Shown: piece by piece, positions 16,991 through 27,425 of the stretch
Layout of the letters: each line of letters opens with the position of its first letter
Position numbering within the stretch: position 1 is the first letter of the stretch
NCBI RefSeq assembly: GCF_003576245.1
Contig: NZ_QWGA01000003.1
Location: forward strand, 806,001 to 870,000
Source of the DNA: Henriciella algicola
GTDB taxonomy: Bacteria > Pseudomonadota > Alphaproteobacteria > Caulobacterales > Hyphomonadaceae
DNA length: 64,000 bases
Direction: 5' to 3'
Position numbers and translations under genes: made by a program
Notes under the pieces: model-generated
What the model saw: the letters and a program-made list of their open reading frames with translations, nothing else
The model's database searches: none
Told to the model about the DNA's origin: nothing

Positions 16991-17353
16991 TCAGCCCTTT
17001 TTCTTCGGGCCGGCATAGCCTTTCTTGCGCTCTTCATCGCTGAGGCTGGCCCACCAGTCAGCGTAAGAGCTGTCCTGCGGTGCCTTCATCGTCTCGTCCG
17101 GCGCGCCATCATCCCACCAGACGGGGCCGCGTTCACCAAGGGCTTCCTTGGCGGCGTTGACCTGCCGGCGCGCGGCTTTCAGCCGCGCCTCATTGTTCTG
17201 GACTTCCTTCACCTTGCGGCGGGCCGCCATCAGGTTTGCCGTCAGCGCTTTCAGCCCCGCAGGCGTGAGGCGCGGATCGGAACGGCGCCAGAGCTTGCCA
17301 GCGGCAACAAAATAGCGCCCATCGGGCGTCTGGGGATAATCCTTGGAAGGCAT
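16991..17353 (-). CDS. Conserved hypothetical protein
   Basis: Soluble protein of 120 aa. It opens with YPQTPDGRYFVAAGKLWRRS, then a charged helix (LTANLMAARRKVKEVQNNEARLK region) and GERGPVWWDDGAPDE. I recall similar proteins annotated as hypothetical across Alphaproteobacteria. The WWDDGAPD signature and a Lys-rich C-terminus are the visible hallmarks. No function can be given. It is convergent with the GT39 gene. Confidence 0.75.
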   Translation of the reverse strand: MPSKDYPQTPDGRYFVAAGKLWRRSDPRLTPAGLKALTANLMAARRKVKEVQNNEARLKAARRQVNAAKEALGERGPVWWDDGAPDETMKAPQDSSYADWWASLSDEERKKGYAGPKKKG

Positions 17354-17477
17354 GGATTGGGCAATTGGGCGAGCAGGGCTCCGGCGTCAAGGCGCGAGTG
17401 TCTGAGCGGAGGGGAGCTTGCGCACCTGCGCGGCTTTGGCTTCGTGCGCGCGTCACACATTTGGGATAGCAAGAGCC

Positions 17478-18746
17478 ATGCGTTTGACCCTGCCTCTCCT
17501 CTCCGGCTTTGCAGCCCTCGCCCTAGCAGCCTGCACAGCTACACCCGCCCCATCGACAACGATTTCCACGCCGGTCGCCCAGACCAGTGAGGACACCGCA
17601 GCGCCAGTAGCTCTGACGGTTCTGGTGTCGATTGACGGCTTCCGGCCAGACTATCTCCAGCGCGGCGAAACCCCGACGCTGAACGCACTCGCTGAAAGCG
17701 GCGCACGCGGCGTCTTGCAGCCATCCTTCCCGTCCAAGACTTTCCCGAACCACTACACAGTCGTGACGGGCCTCACGCCGGACAAGAACGGCATCGTCAA
17801 CAATACGATGGAAGATCCGCGCCGGCCGGGCCAGGTTTTCACCCTCTCTGACACATCCGTGACCTCCGATCCGATCTGGTGGGAAGAAGGCACGCCGATC
17901 TGGATCAGCGCAGAACAGCAGGGCATCCGCACCGCGACCATGTTCTGGCCGGGGTCCGACTTCGAAATCCACGGTACGCGCCCATCCACCTTCGCGCCCT
18001 TTGACCAGCGCCTGACAGACTTTGGCCGCGTCGACATGCTGCTCTCCTGGCTCGATGTGCCAGCCGATGAGCGCCCACAGTTCGCAACGCTTTACTTCGA
18101 CACGGTCGATACGGCGGGCCATATCTATGGTCCGGGCAGCCCGAAGACCGCGTCGGCACTCGCACAGGTCGACGCCGCCCTTGCGCGTTTCGTCGCCGGG
18201 CTGGACGCACGCGGCCTGCGCGATACCACCAACCTCGTTATCGTGTCTGATCACGGCATGGCCCCGATCAGCGATGAGCAGCTCATCTCCCTTGATGAGA
18301 TGGTTGCGCCGGAGCTGGTTCACACCGTCTGGACCGGCACTTTTGCAGGTCTATCACCCCTTCCCGGAAACGAGGCCGAGGTCGAAGCCGCCCTTGTTGG
18401 CACCCACCCGCACGGTGAATGCTGGGCGAAGGAAAACCTGCCGGAGCGGTTCGCCTATGGCGCCAACCCCCGTGTGCCGGACATCATCTGCCTTGCTGAA
18501 AGCGGCTGGCGCTATGAGACCGCAGAGAAGCCGGCATGGCGCGGCGCTGGCGGCGATCATGGATTTGACCCGGCACACCCCGACATGGCAGCGCTCTTCA
18601 TCGCGAACGGTCCGGCTATCCAGGCCGGTGCAGACCTCGGCACTTTCCAGAACACCTCGGTCTATCCACTCCTCGCCCATCTCAGCGGCGTTGAGCCGGT
18701 CCAGCATGAAGGCGACATCGCCGATGTCGAGGCGGCGCTGCGCTAG
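17478..18746 (+). CDS. NPP-type nucleotide pyrophosphatase/phosphodiesterase, lipoprotein
   Basis: Metal-dependent hydrolase of the alkaline phosphatase superfamily, closest to ectonucleotide pyrophosphatase/phosphodiesterases. The 422-aa protein starts with a lipoprotein signal (LALAACTA, Cys19). The first metal ligand Asp is in VSIDGFRPDYL, the nucleophile Thr in FPSKTFPNHYTVVTG, further ligands in DTVDTAGHIYG and VSDHGMAP, and a final His in GDHGFDP. It probably acts in the periplasm or at the outer membrane on nucleotides or phospholipid head groups. The start at 17478 gives the signal peptide. Confidence 0.88.
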   Translation: MRLTLPLLSGFAALALAACTATPAPSTTISTPVAQTSEDTAAPVALTVLVSIDGFRPDYLQRGETPTLNALAESGARGVLQPSFPSKTFPNHYTVVTGLTPDKNGIVNNTMEDPRRPGQVFTLSDTSVTSDPIWWEEGTPIWISAEQQGIRTATMFWPGSDFEIHGTRPSTFAPFDQRLTDFGRVDMLLSWLDVPADERPQFATLYFDTVDTAGHIYGPGSPKTASALAQVDAALARFVAGLDARGLRDTTNLVIVSDHGMAPISDEQLISLDEMVAPELVHTVWTGTFAGLSPLPGNEAEVEAALVGTHPHGECWAKENLPERFAYGANPRVPDIICLAESGWRYETAEKPAWRGAGGDHGFDPAHPDMAALFIANGPAIQAGADLGTFQNTSVYPLLAHLSGVEPVQHEGDIADVEAALR

Positions 18747-18774
18747 CAGCGACCGTCCGCGGCGGCGGCGGCGC

Positions 18775-20451
18775 CTAGGACAGTCCTTCGATATTGCCGT
18801 CGGCATCGAGTCCAATGGACTCAGCGGCCGGCACGCGCGGCAGGCCGGGCATGGTCATGATCTCTCCGCAGAGGGCGACGACGAAACCCGCCCCGGCCGA
18901 GAGGCGGACATCGCGCACAGGCAGGACAAAGCCGCTCGGCGCGCCGCGTAGCCCCGGATCGGCTGAGAAGCTGTTTTGCGTCTTCGCCATGCAGACAGGC
19001 AGGTGGCCATAGCCATCGGCCTCCCATCGCTTCAGCCGCGCATGAACTGACGGATCAGCTGACACGGTGCTTGCGCCATAAATCCCGGTTGCAATGGCTT
19101 CGATCTTGTCCATCAGGCCAATCTCGTCGCGATAGAGCGGGGCAAACTCTGCCTCATCTGCATCCGCGATGGCCGCGACTTTTTCGGCAAGCTCGAGCGT
19201 ACCCTTGCTGCCATTCGCCCAATGGGTGCAGACAATCGCTTCGGCGCCTTTGCCCGCCACATAGGCGCGGATCGCGTCGATCTCGCTTTCAGTATCGGCG
19301 TGGAAGTGATTGATCGCGACGATAACCGGCACGCCAAACTTGCGCATATTGTCGATATGGCGGCCAAGGTTGGAGCAGCCTTCGACCACTGCGTTCGGGT
19401 TCTCCTTCGACAGGTCCGCCAGTGTCACGCCGCCATTCAGTTTCAGCGCGCGGCAGGTCGCGACGACGACGATGGCAGACGGCGACAGTCCGGCCTTGCG
19501 GCATTTGATGTTGAGGAATTTCTCAGCACCAAGATCTGCGCCAAAGCCTGCTTCGGTGACGACATAATCAGCGAGCTTCAGCGCCGTCTTTGTCGCGATC
19601 ACAGAGTTGCAGCCATGGGCAATATTGGCGAAGGGGCCGCCATGAACGAAGGCTGGGTTATTCTCCAGCGTCTGGACGAGGTTCGGCTGTAGCGCATCAC
19701 GCAGGAGCGCCGTCATCGGCCGGTCGGCCTTGATATCGCGGCAGAAGACCGGTGAGCGGTCGCGGCGATAGGCGACGATGATATTGCCAAGGCGCATTTC
19801 GAGGTCTGCGAGGTCTTCGGCGAGGCAGAGGATTGCCATGATTTCTGAGGCGGCCGTGATGTCGAAACCCGCCTCTGCCGGAAAACCATTGCCCGGCCCG
19901 CCCAGCGAGGTCACGACTGAGCGAAGCGCGCGGTCATTCACATCGAGCGCACGGCGCCAGGTGATCCGGCGGGTGTCGATGCCAAGCTCATTGCCCCAGT
20001 GGATATGATTGTCGATCATCGCCGACAGAAGGTTATGCGCCGCCGTGATGGCGTGGAAATCGCCGGTAAAGTGAAGGTTCATTTCCTCCATCGGGACGAC
20101 TTGCGCATAGCCACCGCCTGCAGCCCCGCCCTTCATCCCGAAACAAGGGCCGAGCGAGGCTTCTCGGATACAGATCGCGGCCTTCTTGCCGATCGCGTTG
20201 AGGCCGTCGCCGAGGCCCACAGTGGTCGTCGTCTTGCCTTCGCCCGCAGGTGTCGGATTGATCGCGGTGACGAGGATCAGCTTTCCGTCGGGGCGGCCAT
20301 CAAGAGAGCGGATGAAGTCCCGAGAGACCTTGGCCTTGTCATGGCCGTACGGGATGAGGTCGCCGGGCGGGATGGCGAGCTTTTCGCCAATTTCCTGGAT
20401 CGGCCGCTTCTTTGCGGCGCGCGCAATCTCGATATCGCTCTTGTGGCTCAT
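18775..20451 (-). CDS. fhs: Formate-tetrahydrofolate ligase
   Basis: ATP-dependent synthesis of 10-formyl-THF from formate and THF, feeding purine, formyl-Met and one-carbon metabolism. The length of 558 aa is normal. The P-loop is [18 protein letters not shown], and [26 protein letters not shown] and [13 protein letters not shown] are family blocks. No folD or glycine cleavage gene is adjacent. The 125 bp upstream contain no riboswitch that I can recognise. Confidence 0.96.
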   Translation of the reverse strand: MSHKSDIEIARAAKKRPIQEIGEKLAIPPGDLIPYGHDKAKVSRDFIRSLDGRPDGKLILVTAINPTPAGEGKTTTTVGLGDGLNAIGKKAAICIREASLGPCFGMKGGAAGGGYAQVVPMEEMNLHFTGDFHAITAAHNLLSAMIDNHIHWGNELGIDTRRITWRRALDVNDRALRSVVTSLGGPGNGFPAEAGFDITAASEIMAILCLAEDLADLEMRLGNIIVAYRRDRSPVFCRDIKADRPMTALLRDALQPNLVQTLENNPAFVHGGPFANIAHGCNSVIATKTALKLADYVVTEAGFGADLGAEKFLNIKCRKAGLSPSAIVVVATCRALKLNGGVTLADLSKENPNAVVEGCSNLGRHIDNMRKFGVPVIVAINHFHADTESEIDAIRAYVAGKGAEAIVCTHWANGSKGTLELAEKVAAIADADEAEFAPLYRDEIGLMDKIEAIATGIYGASTVSADPSVHARLKRWEADGYGHLPVCMAKTQNSFSADPGLRGAPSGFVLPVRDVRLSAGAGFVVALCGEIMTMPGLPRVPAAESIGLDADGNIEGLS

Positions 20452-20576
20452 AGGCTTTCAACGCCCTCCCCTGCTCGCGCCTCGAAATTAGCGCGCTGGG
20501 GCGCCGCGGCGATGCGTCTGACTGTTTCCTTGCTCTCCTATCAGAAGCGCAGGCGAGCGAAAGGGCGCAGAAAGGG

Positions 20577-20861
20577 CTAGTGCGGCGTTTCCAGCTTTGG
20601 CCGGGCGCGGCCCATGGTCCAGTTTGACTGACCGCGCACTTTCGGGTTCGGCGCGCACCAGATTTCGCCGGTCGCGGTAATCATCGTCACCCAGATGAGA
20701 TTATGCTCCTGACCGTAGTCAATGACGCCAATGGCAAAGCCGTCCCCCTTGTCGGTCACCGTCATGGGGATGGGCGGGTTGAGCTGCGTGAACATGTCTG
20801 CGCTTTCGTTGAGCAATTGAAGTTCAACACTGCGGCGCGCATTTTGGTTTCCGCCGCTCAC
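20577..20861 (-). CDS. Small hypothetical protein
   Basis: Protein of 94 aa with a GTG start. It is mostly beta-like, with the segment GVIDYGQEHNLIWVTMITATGEIWCAPNPKVR visible in the middle, and no signal peptide. I do not recognise the family. Aromatic residues and the NWTMGRARP end suggest a folded domain rather than a chance frame. It lies upstream of fhs on the same strand (125-bp gap). Confidence 0.6.
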   Translation of the reverse strand: MSGGNQNARRSVELQLLNESADMFTQLNPPIPMTVTDKGDGFAIGVIDYGQEHNLIWVTMITATGEIWCAPNPKVRGQSNWTMGRARPKLETPH

Positions 20862-20911
20862 GCAAAGACCACCCGCAGCTTAACCTCGATCATGCAAAGC
20901 CAGCATCGGCC

Positions 20912-21379
20912 CTAGTTGCGCGAGGGGTAGATGCCCTGCGTGACCACACATTGCTTCAGGGCGAGGAAGGGCGGCATATTCTCGCCTGTCGCGCTATCGC
21001 CCATAACATCGCCGCCGCCCTGATCCAGGATGACCGGGTTGAAAGTCGAGTGGTTCTCCATCCCGCCGCTCTGGCCCAAAGTGCGTTCGGTAAGACCCTC
21101 GCCTTTGCCTGCGCCAATCACAGTGCGCCCGCGAAGGTCTGGCAGGCCAAAGGTCGTCCGTCCGTCGCCGCCATAAAAGGTGCCGAAGAGAGAGAAGAGA
21201 GCTGTATTCTCGCTGATCGAGAGAAGGCGCCCATCCGCCTCCAGCGTGCCGCGTGGGCAGAAGTTGAAGCCGACCGTGATGATCTCCCCAATATACTCGT
21301 CTGGCCCGGCATGGGCGGTCGGCGCTGCGGCGATGGCGAGCGTCGTGAGCGCGGCGGCGGCGATGGTTGTTTTCAGCAT
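20912..21379 (-). CDS. Secreted tail-collar (microcystin-dependent-protein-like) domain
   Basis: Protein of 155 aa with an N-terminal signal peptide (ends AHA-GPDEY) followed by a phage tail-collar fold domain. IGEIITVGFNFCPRGT and TALFSLFGTFYGGDGRTTFGLPDLRGR are the characteristic blocks. Similar domains occur in phage tail fibres and in exported bacterial proteins of unknown role. Unlike most relatives it has a Sec-type signal and two Cys (in FNFCPRG and KQCVV) that could form a disulfide. No phage genes surround it. Confidence 0.82.
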   Translation of the reverse strand: MLKTTIAAAALTTLAIAAAPTAHAGPDEYIGEIITVGFNFCPRGTLEADGRLLSISENTALFSLFGTFYGGDGRTTFGLPDLRGRTVIGAGKGEGLTERTLGQSGGMENHSTFNPVILDQGGGDVMGDSATGENMPPFLALKQCVVTQGIYPSRN

Positions 21380-21479
21380 GTGCGGGTCCCCTCTGTTGTC
21401 ATGTTGGCAAGTTTATGCGGGGCAGGAATGGCGGCAAGTGGGTGTTTGGGCGGTTGGGGCTTTGACGCAAGCACTGCAC

Positions 21480-21650
21480 TTCTCCCTTCTCCTTGGGGAG
21501 AAGGGTCGGGGATGAGGGGAACTGACGTTGCGTCAGGCGCGTCGGTTTGCAGTGATCATCTGAAGCGCATCACTGCAGATGCCTTCCCGGGCCGAGATGC
21601 GGCTCCCCCTCACCCCTCACCCCTAGCCCCTCTGCCGAAGGGGAATAGGT
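21480..21650. repeat. REP-like palindromes, CTCCCTT / GGGAGAAGG and CCCCTCACCCC types
   Basis: A hairpin, CTTCTCC-cttctcctt-GGGGAGAAG (about 21480-21505), runs into GGGGATGAGGGG. A partner of opposite sense, CCCCTCACCCCTCACCCC...CCGAAGGGGAA, occupies 21606-21648. Between them is a TGCAGTGAT...ATCACTGCA stem (about 21558-21587). The layout resembles paired REP units in inverted orientation. It is non-coding. Confidence 0.6.
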
Positions 21651-22142
21651 TCATAAACACCAATATCGCCACGCGGGTCTCCCCGCTGGCGGTGTGCTTT
21701 TACTCTCGCCCTGAAGTGACAGGGCCGGGCGCGTCCAGGGTGGACGCTTTAGGTAATGCCAGCCTTTCGGCGTGGCTGTAGAGCGTGCGCCATGGACGCG
21801 CCCTGCGAAGAATTGCCCGCTCGTTTGGCGCGGGCCGCCCAGAGGACTCAGAAAGGCGAGCCGTCGCCTGACTGGACAAGTGGATAGCGCGGACCGCCAT
21901 TGGCAGGGCCGTTAGTCCCATGCCGGCAGCACTCGTCTCCTTCGCACTCCGCTCATGGGCAGCGTTGGCCGCGCATGAGCCCTCCCGCCTCCGCCTGCGC
22001 GCACCGGGGTCTTTACCGGCACGTGCAGCATCAGTGAGAACCAACACCTTCCGGTCGGTCCGGACCGCCCTGTCTGGTGATGGGAGGCGTGTAGTATGGG
22101 TCGGGTTTGCGGGGGTGGGGATGAATTTGTTTTGTCCTGCAG
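21651..22142. other. Unexplained 490-bp intergenic segment
   Basis: No gene is convincing here. Frames are open on both strands (up to 253 codons on minus across 21700-22461), but they run through the neighbouring palindromic repeats, lack a ribosome site and look compositionally random. Only one hairpin stands out, CGCCACGCGGG-tctc-CCCGCTGGCG, at about 21668-21692. I looked for tmRNA, RNase P RNA, 6S RNA and SRP RNA signatures and found none. Confidence 0.4.
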
Positions 22143-22260
22143 CCCCCTTCGACCTGCTTCGCAGGCCACTTCCCCCGCCTGCGGGGGAAGGAGAAGCCAC
22201 GCTGGCGTCGCGCTCTCCTCCCCCGTTCACGGGGGAGGTGCCCGGCAGGGCGGAGGGGGG
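22143..22260. repeat. Paired palindromic element (BIME-like), copy 1
   Basis: Unit 1 is CCCCCTTCGACCTGC-TTC-GCAGG followed by the stem TTCCCCCGC-ct-GCGGGGGAA (22171-22190). Unit 2 is CTCCCCCGT-TCA-CGGGGGAG (22217-22237) followed by GTGCCCGGCAGGGCGGAGGGG. The same two units recur at 45500-45618 and, inside the helicase gene, at 47525-47648. Confidence 0.75.
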
Positions 22261-22287
22261 ATTAAATATGGACGATTCACTCCGGAG

Positions 22288-22410
22288 ATACCTGCGTCCT
22301 TCGACTTCGCTCAGGATGAGGGGCAGGTATCCATGGTGAGACCTAGAACCGGAAGCTAACGGTTCAGACGAAGCACCCTGGACCCCTGCCCGCGCAGGGG
22401 TTGTCGGGAG
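22288..22410. repeat. Composite palindromic element, copy 2, with a nested repeat in palindrome 1
   Basis: Palindrome 1 arms ACCTGCG (22290-22296) and GGCAGGT (22322-22328) are separated by a 25-bp copy of the GIY-YIG-flanking repeat type (22297-22321, TCCTTCGACTTCGCTCAGG...). In copies 1 and 3 the same arms are separated by only two bases. Palindrome 2 is CCCCTGC-ccgc-GCAGGGG (22383-22400), preceded by CTGGA. CAGACGAAGCA lies between the palindromes, as in copy 3. Confidence 0.75.
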
Positions 22411-22454
22411 GTGTTGCCAGCATCTTTGCGGGAGGGGCCGTCGCCAGCAATTCT

Positions 22455-22505
22455 GCGTCACGCTCGACCGCGGGACGCGGTCTGAGCGTCCATCTTCTGA
22501 CTTGA
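22455..22505. repeat. 51-bp perfect direct repeat, first copy
   Basis: Identical over 51 bp to 22743-22793, an offset of 288 bp. Similarity continues imperfectly for about 80 bp beyond the identity (CCCTCAGACGGGCTTT shared). With the composite elements at 22288 and 22619 on the same register, this shows a tandem duplication of a unit of roughly 290 bp. Confidence 0.8.
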
Positions 22506-22618
22506 AAGGATGCGCACGGCGGCGATGGTGGGAGATGGGCCCTCAGACGGGCTTTCACCCGTCGAGGGTGACGCATACCTTGAGCACTGGCTTTCAGGAT
22601 AACGCGTTCCGTTCCGAA

Positions 22619-22715
22619 ATACCTGCGCAGGCAGGTATCCATAGCGATCCCTCAAACTGGGATATGAGGTTTCAGACGAAGCATCTTGGACCCCTGCCTT
22701 CGCAGGGGTCTTCGG
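22619..22715. repeat. Composite palindromic element, copy 3
   Basis: Palindrome 1 is ACCTGC-GCAG-GCAGGT (22621-22636) followed by ATCCATAG. Palindrome 2 is GACCCCTGC-CTTC-GCAGGGGTC (22689-22710). CAGACGAAGCATCTT precedes palindrome 2. This is the uninterrupted version of the element at 22288-22410. Confidence 0.75.
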
Positions 22716-22742
22716 AAAGGTTGGAACAGGCCGCACGACGGA

Positions 22743-22793
22743 GCGTCACGCTCGACCGCGGGACGCGGTCTGAGCGTCCATCTTCTGACTTGA
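22743..22793. repeat. 51-bp perfect direct repeat, second copy
   Basis: Exact copy of 22455-22505. It is followed by a diverged continuation to about 22875, just before the slyX stop codon. Confidence 0.8.
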
Positions 22794-22895
22794 GAGCTTA
22801 CGCTGGGAGGTGATGGCGGGAGCTGGACCCTCAGACGGGCTTTGCCCGCCCGTGGGTGACGCCCTCCATGAGCGACACGCCCCAAACCCTCGCCC

Positions 22896-23123
22896 TTAAT
22901 AATGCGGCGGGGGACGATTGACCGGGGCGGCGGCTTCGCTGATGGCCTGTTCGCTGTCGGCGACCCGCTCGGCGAGGCGCACCACCTGCCGCTCCAGCCG
23001 CTCGATCAGTTTCCACTGCGCCGTGATGGCCGCGTTCAGGTCCTCAATCGTCTGGTCCTGATGGGCGATACGGATTTCAAGCTCATCGAGGCGAGTTGAA
23101 TCTGTCGGGGCGCTGTCGGTCAT
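22896..23123 (-). CDS. slyX: SlyX-family protein
   Basis: Short coiled-coil protein of 75 aa of the SlyX family; its function is not established even in E. coli. RLDELEIRIAHQDQTIEDLN and AITAQWKLIERLERQV are heptad-patterned, and the family-typical PPPHY ends the protein. The ATG at 23123 is chosen because the upstream open frame (to 23243) runs into an inverted repeat and has no homology. It is the only convincing gene in 21380-23614. Confidence 0.85.
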   Translation of the reverse strand: MTDSAPTDSTRLDELEIRIAHQDQTIEDLNAAITAQWKLIERLERQVVRLAERVADSEQAISEAAAPVNRPPPHY

Positions 23124-23169
23124 AAGGGCGGGATTAGCGGTGAGTATGGGGTGAGGCAATATCATACCT

Positions 23170-23258
23170 CCGCTCACCCCGGACTTGATCCGGGCTCTCG
23201 TGAAGCAGACGCCGCGCTCCAACTGGCTGAGATCCCGGGTCAAGTCCGGGATGAGCGG
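23170..23258. repeat. Inverted repeat of CCCGGACTTGATCCGGG type
   Basis: Left arm 23170-23194 (CCGCTCA-CCCCGGACTTGATCCGGG) pairs with right arm 23234-23258 (CCCGGGTCAAGTCCGGG-ATGAGCGG), nearly perfect over 25 bp with a 39-bp spacer. Repeats built on GGACTTGATCC are widespread between genes in Alphaproteobacteria. Confidence 0.8.
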
Positions 23259-23283
23259 ATGAATTGAAAGGGCGCCGCGTGTC

Positions 23284-23396
23284 CGATCTGATTTTGCGGG
23301 TCAAGGGTAAAATCAGGAGGACGCGAAGCGCCCTTGACCCGCAAAATCAGATCGAAAGAGGCTGGCTGTGGCCAAATGGCAGAAACTGCCATTTGG
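23284..23396. repeat. Two perfect inverted repeats upstream of the orphan gene
   Basis: Bases 23284-23307 and 23331-23354 form a perfect 24-bp inverted repeat with a 23-nt loop (arm begins CGATCTGATTTTGCGGG). Bases 23372-23396 form CCAAATGGCAG-aaa-CTGCCATTTGG, 11 bp perfect. Neither has a T-run on the plus strand, so they are not classical terminators. They mark the edge of the AT-rich segment. The remaining interval 23397-23614 shows no gene. Confidence 0.8.
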
Positions 23397-23614
23397 TCTG
23401 AATGTACATGGTAATGTTGACCCTCCAGTCTCCACGGCGAAGAAGAGAGTACTGCGCTGGCCATCCATCACGACGCGGCCCTGAATCGTCGATAGCTCAA
23501 ACATGCTCGTGCCAGACGCGTGCTCGCTGCTGCCGCATGACTGACGAAACTTACATTGAATTGCCTTGCGATTCGATCTTTCATATCGTTGCCATTTCAA
23601 CCCTAGGGGCAAAA

Positions 23615-24742
23615 ATGAATAATGTTCGCATCAATCAATTATTGGGCAATCGAGGGCGCCTAATTCAGTTGCTCGCGGTTGCGATTCTTCTGTCACTGGG
23701 TATTGGACTAATTTCTTCTGCCATCACCGCAATACTCAACGCTCACCCGCTTTGGATTGGGGCAGGCGGAGTAATCTCCACCACGCTCGGCGTTATTCTT
23801 GTTGCCCAATCAACCCTGTTCTCGCCTGCTGAAGAAATTAAGATCGGCGGAATTCTGATTTTTGGTGATGATGAAGGGCGACCTATCTACGTTCGAAACT
23901 ATCGCTTTGCCGAAGAATTTCATCGCAATTTCTCAGCGCTAGTGGCTGAAAACAAGGCGATACTAAAGAATTGGAACGATTCCAACATTGAATTCAATGT
24001 TGAAGAATTGCGCAACGTAGACATCAAATCAGAGTCATACAGAAACGCGGTGATCAGGGAAGGTGTTGAGTACTTTTTGCTAGACAGACTAAGCACGCAC
24101 TTGACCGATTATTTTAATATCAAAGAAGAAAAGTCCCAAATTAACACGTTCAAACGTAGCGACGTCCCTGAAATACTCCTTCGCAATCGTTTTTTGGAAT
24201 TGTTTTCCAAACCGCAAGAGGAACGTGAATCATTCATCGAACATGATATGAAGCCGAAGGAAATTCCGGAACTGCCAGCCGGCATGAAGGAGCTCGACAT
24301 TGGCGAAGGCGAAGTGGTTTGGTCATCAGGACGCGACGGCGCGATATTCAGCCAATTTGATCTCGTACTTCCCAACGGAAGTAGAGTGGCCAGAGTATCT
24401 CCAAACAAAATTCGAATTTCTACCAAACGCTTTGATTTCGATATGCGCATCGTGTTCGGGGGATTTGGCGCAAATACAGGCCGTGGCTTCGAGCAACTTT
24501 ACTTGGACAGAGACATTATGACTACTTCTACTTATGAAGTACAAGTGAAGCTATCTGTGAAACACAAACCCTTTTCACTGCTGTCGCGAAAAGGGTGGGA
24601 CGACTTCAGTTGGCTCGACTCATTCTTCGACACTATCGAAGATGAATTCTCCTTCGACGTGTTCATGAATAAAATTTCGTGGGAGAGTAATGCTGCCTTG
24701 CTTCACATGATGGAGGTCAGGAATAGAAAACCGCGCGAGTAA
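23615..24742 (+). CDS. AT-rich orphan membrane protein
   Basis: Protein of 375 aa that I do not recognise. Two transmembrane helices near the N-terminus (about residues 13-36 and 44-68) precede a 300-aa soluble domain, probably cytosolic, with KIGGILIFGDDEGRPIYVRN at its start and a mixed alpha/beta pattern. Base composition is clearly poorer in GC than its neighbours, and codons such as AAT, TTA and GAA are frequent, which suggests horizontal acquisition. The ATG at 23615 has AGGGG just upstream; an ATG at 23537 would add 26 residues. No partner gene is adjacent. Confidence 0.7.
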   Translation: MNNVRINQLLGNRGRLIQLLAVAILLSLGIGLISSAITAILNAHPLWIGAGGVISTTLGVILVAQSTLFSPAEEIKIGGILIFGDDEGRPIYVRNYRFAEEFHRNFSALVAENKAILKNWNDSNIEFNVEELRNVDIKSESYRNAVIREGVEYFLLDRLSTHLTDYFNIKEEKSQINTFKRSDVPEILLRNRFLELFSKPQEERESFIEHDMKPKEIPELPAGMKELDIGEGEVVWSSGRDGAIFSQFDLVLPNGSRVARVSPNKIRISTKRFDFDMRIVFGGFGANTGRGFEQLYLDRDIMTTSTYEVQVKLSVKHKPFSLLSRKGWDDFSWLDSFFDTIEDEFSFDVFMNKISWESNAALLHMMEVRNRKPRE

Positions 24743-24825
24743 TAATTCGCACTTCCATCTTCTACTCCCGCTCCACATAAATCTCCGCGCCCTGCGCATG
24801 AATTCGGCGCCCTTGGCCTTCACGC

Positions 24826-27213
<2,388 letters not shown>

Positions 27214-27222
27214 GCGCTCGCT

Positions 27223-27331
27223 CCGTTCCTACGCCGGCCACCTCCACAATCGGAGATTCCCCGGATCAGGTTCTAAGGGTGCTGGACCTGCGTCTGGTCC
27301 ATCTCAGCGCTAGCAGTACGCGCCCCTCGGA
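27223..27331 (-). promoter_or_regulatory. TPP riboswitch (THI box)
   Basis: Read on the minus strand: CCGAGGGGCGC, then GCGCTGAGAT, then CACCCTTAGAACCTGATCC, then GGCCGGCGTAGGAACGG. These match the conserved CTGAGA, ACCCTTxGAACCTGATC and GCGTAGG(G)A blocks of the thi box. P3 appears extended. No terminator stem follows, and the aptamer 3' strand holds the ribosome site of the next gene, so control is probably at translation start. Confidence 0.93.
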
Positions 27332-27425
27332 TTGGGTCGACCGTAGAGGAAAGCGGCGCGTTCGGAAAGGGGGCGGCGGCAAGCATGGCTTGCCTGACTG
27401 GGTGCGCTCCTGCATCTACCGGGCG

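Noticed and set aside
20912-21379. Prophage remnant
   Set aside because: Only one phage-like domain is present, with a signal peptide; there is no integrase, portal, capsid or att-like repeat, and flanking genes are housekeeping.
21651-22142. Possible tmRNA, RNase P RNA or 6S RNA
   Set aside because: I searched by eye for the tag-peptide codons, T-arm, GAGGAAAGTCC and 6S bubble motifs and found none on either strand.
21700-22461. 253-codon open frame on the minus strand
   Set aside because: Two palindromic repeat families make up its N-terminal third, and it has no start signal or family resemblance, so it is treated as a by-product of high GC.
21480-22875. CRISPR array
   Set aside because: Repeats are palindromic, of several families and unevenly spaced; there are no regular spacers and no cas genes.
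27246-27425. N-terminal extension of the NAT gene
   Set aside because: The frame is open upstream, but it overlaps the antisense of the TPP riboswitch and adds residues absent from the family; the ATG at 27426 gives the correct triad positions.
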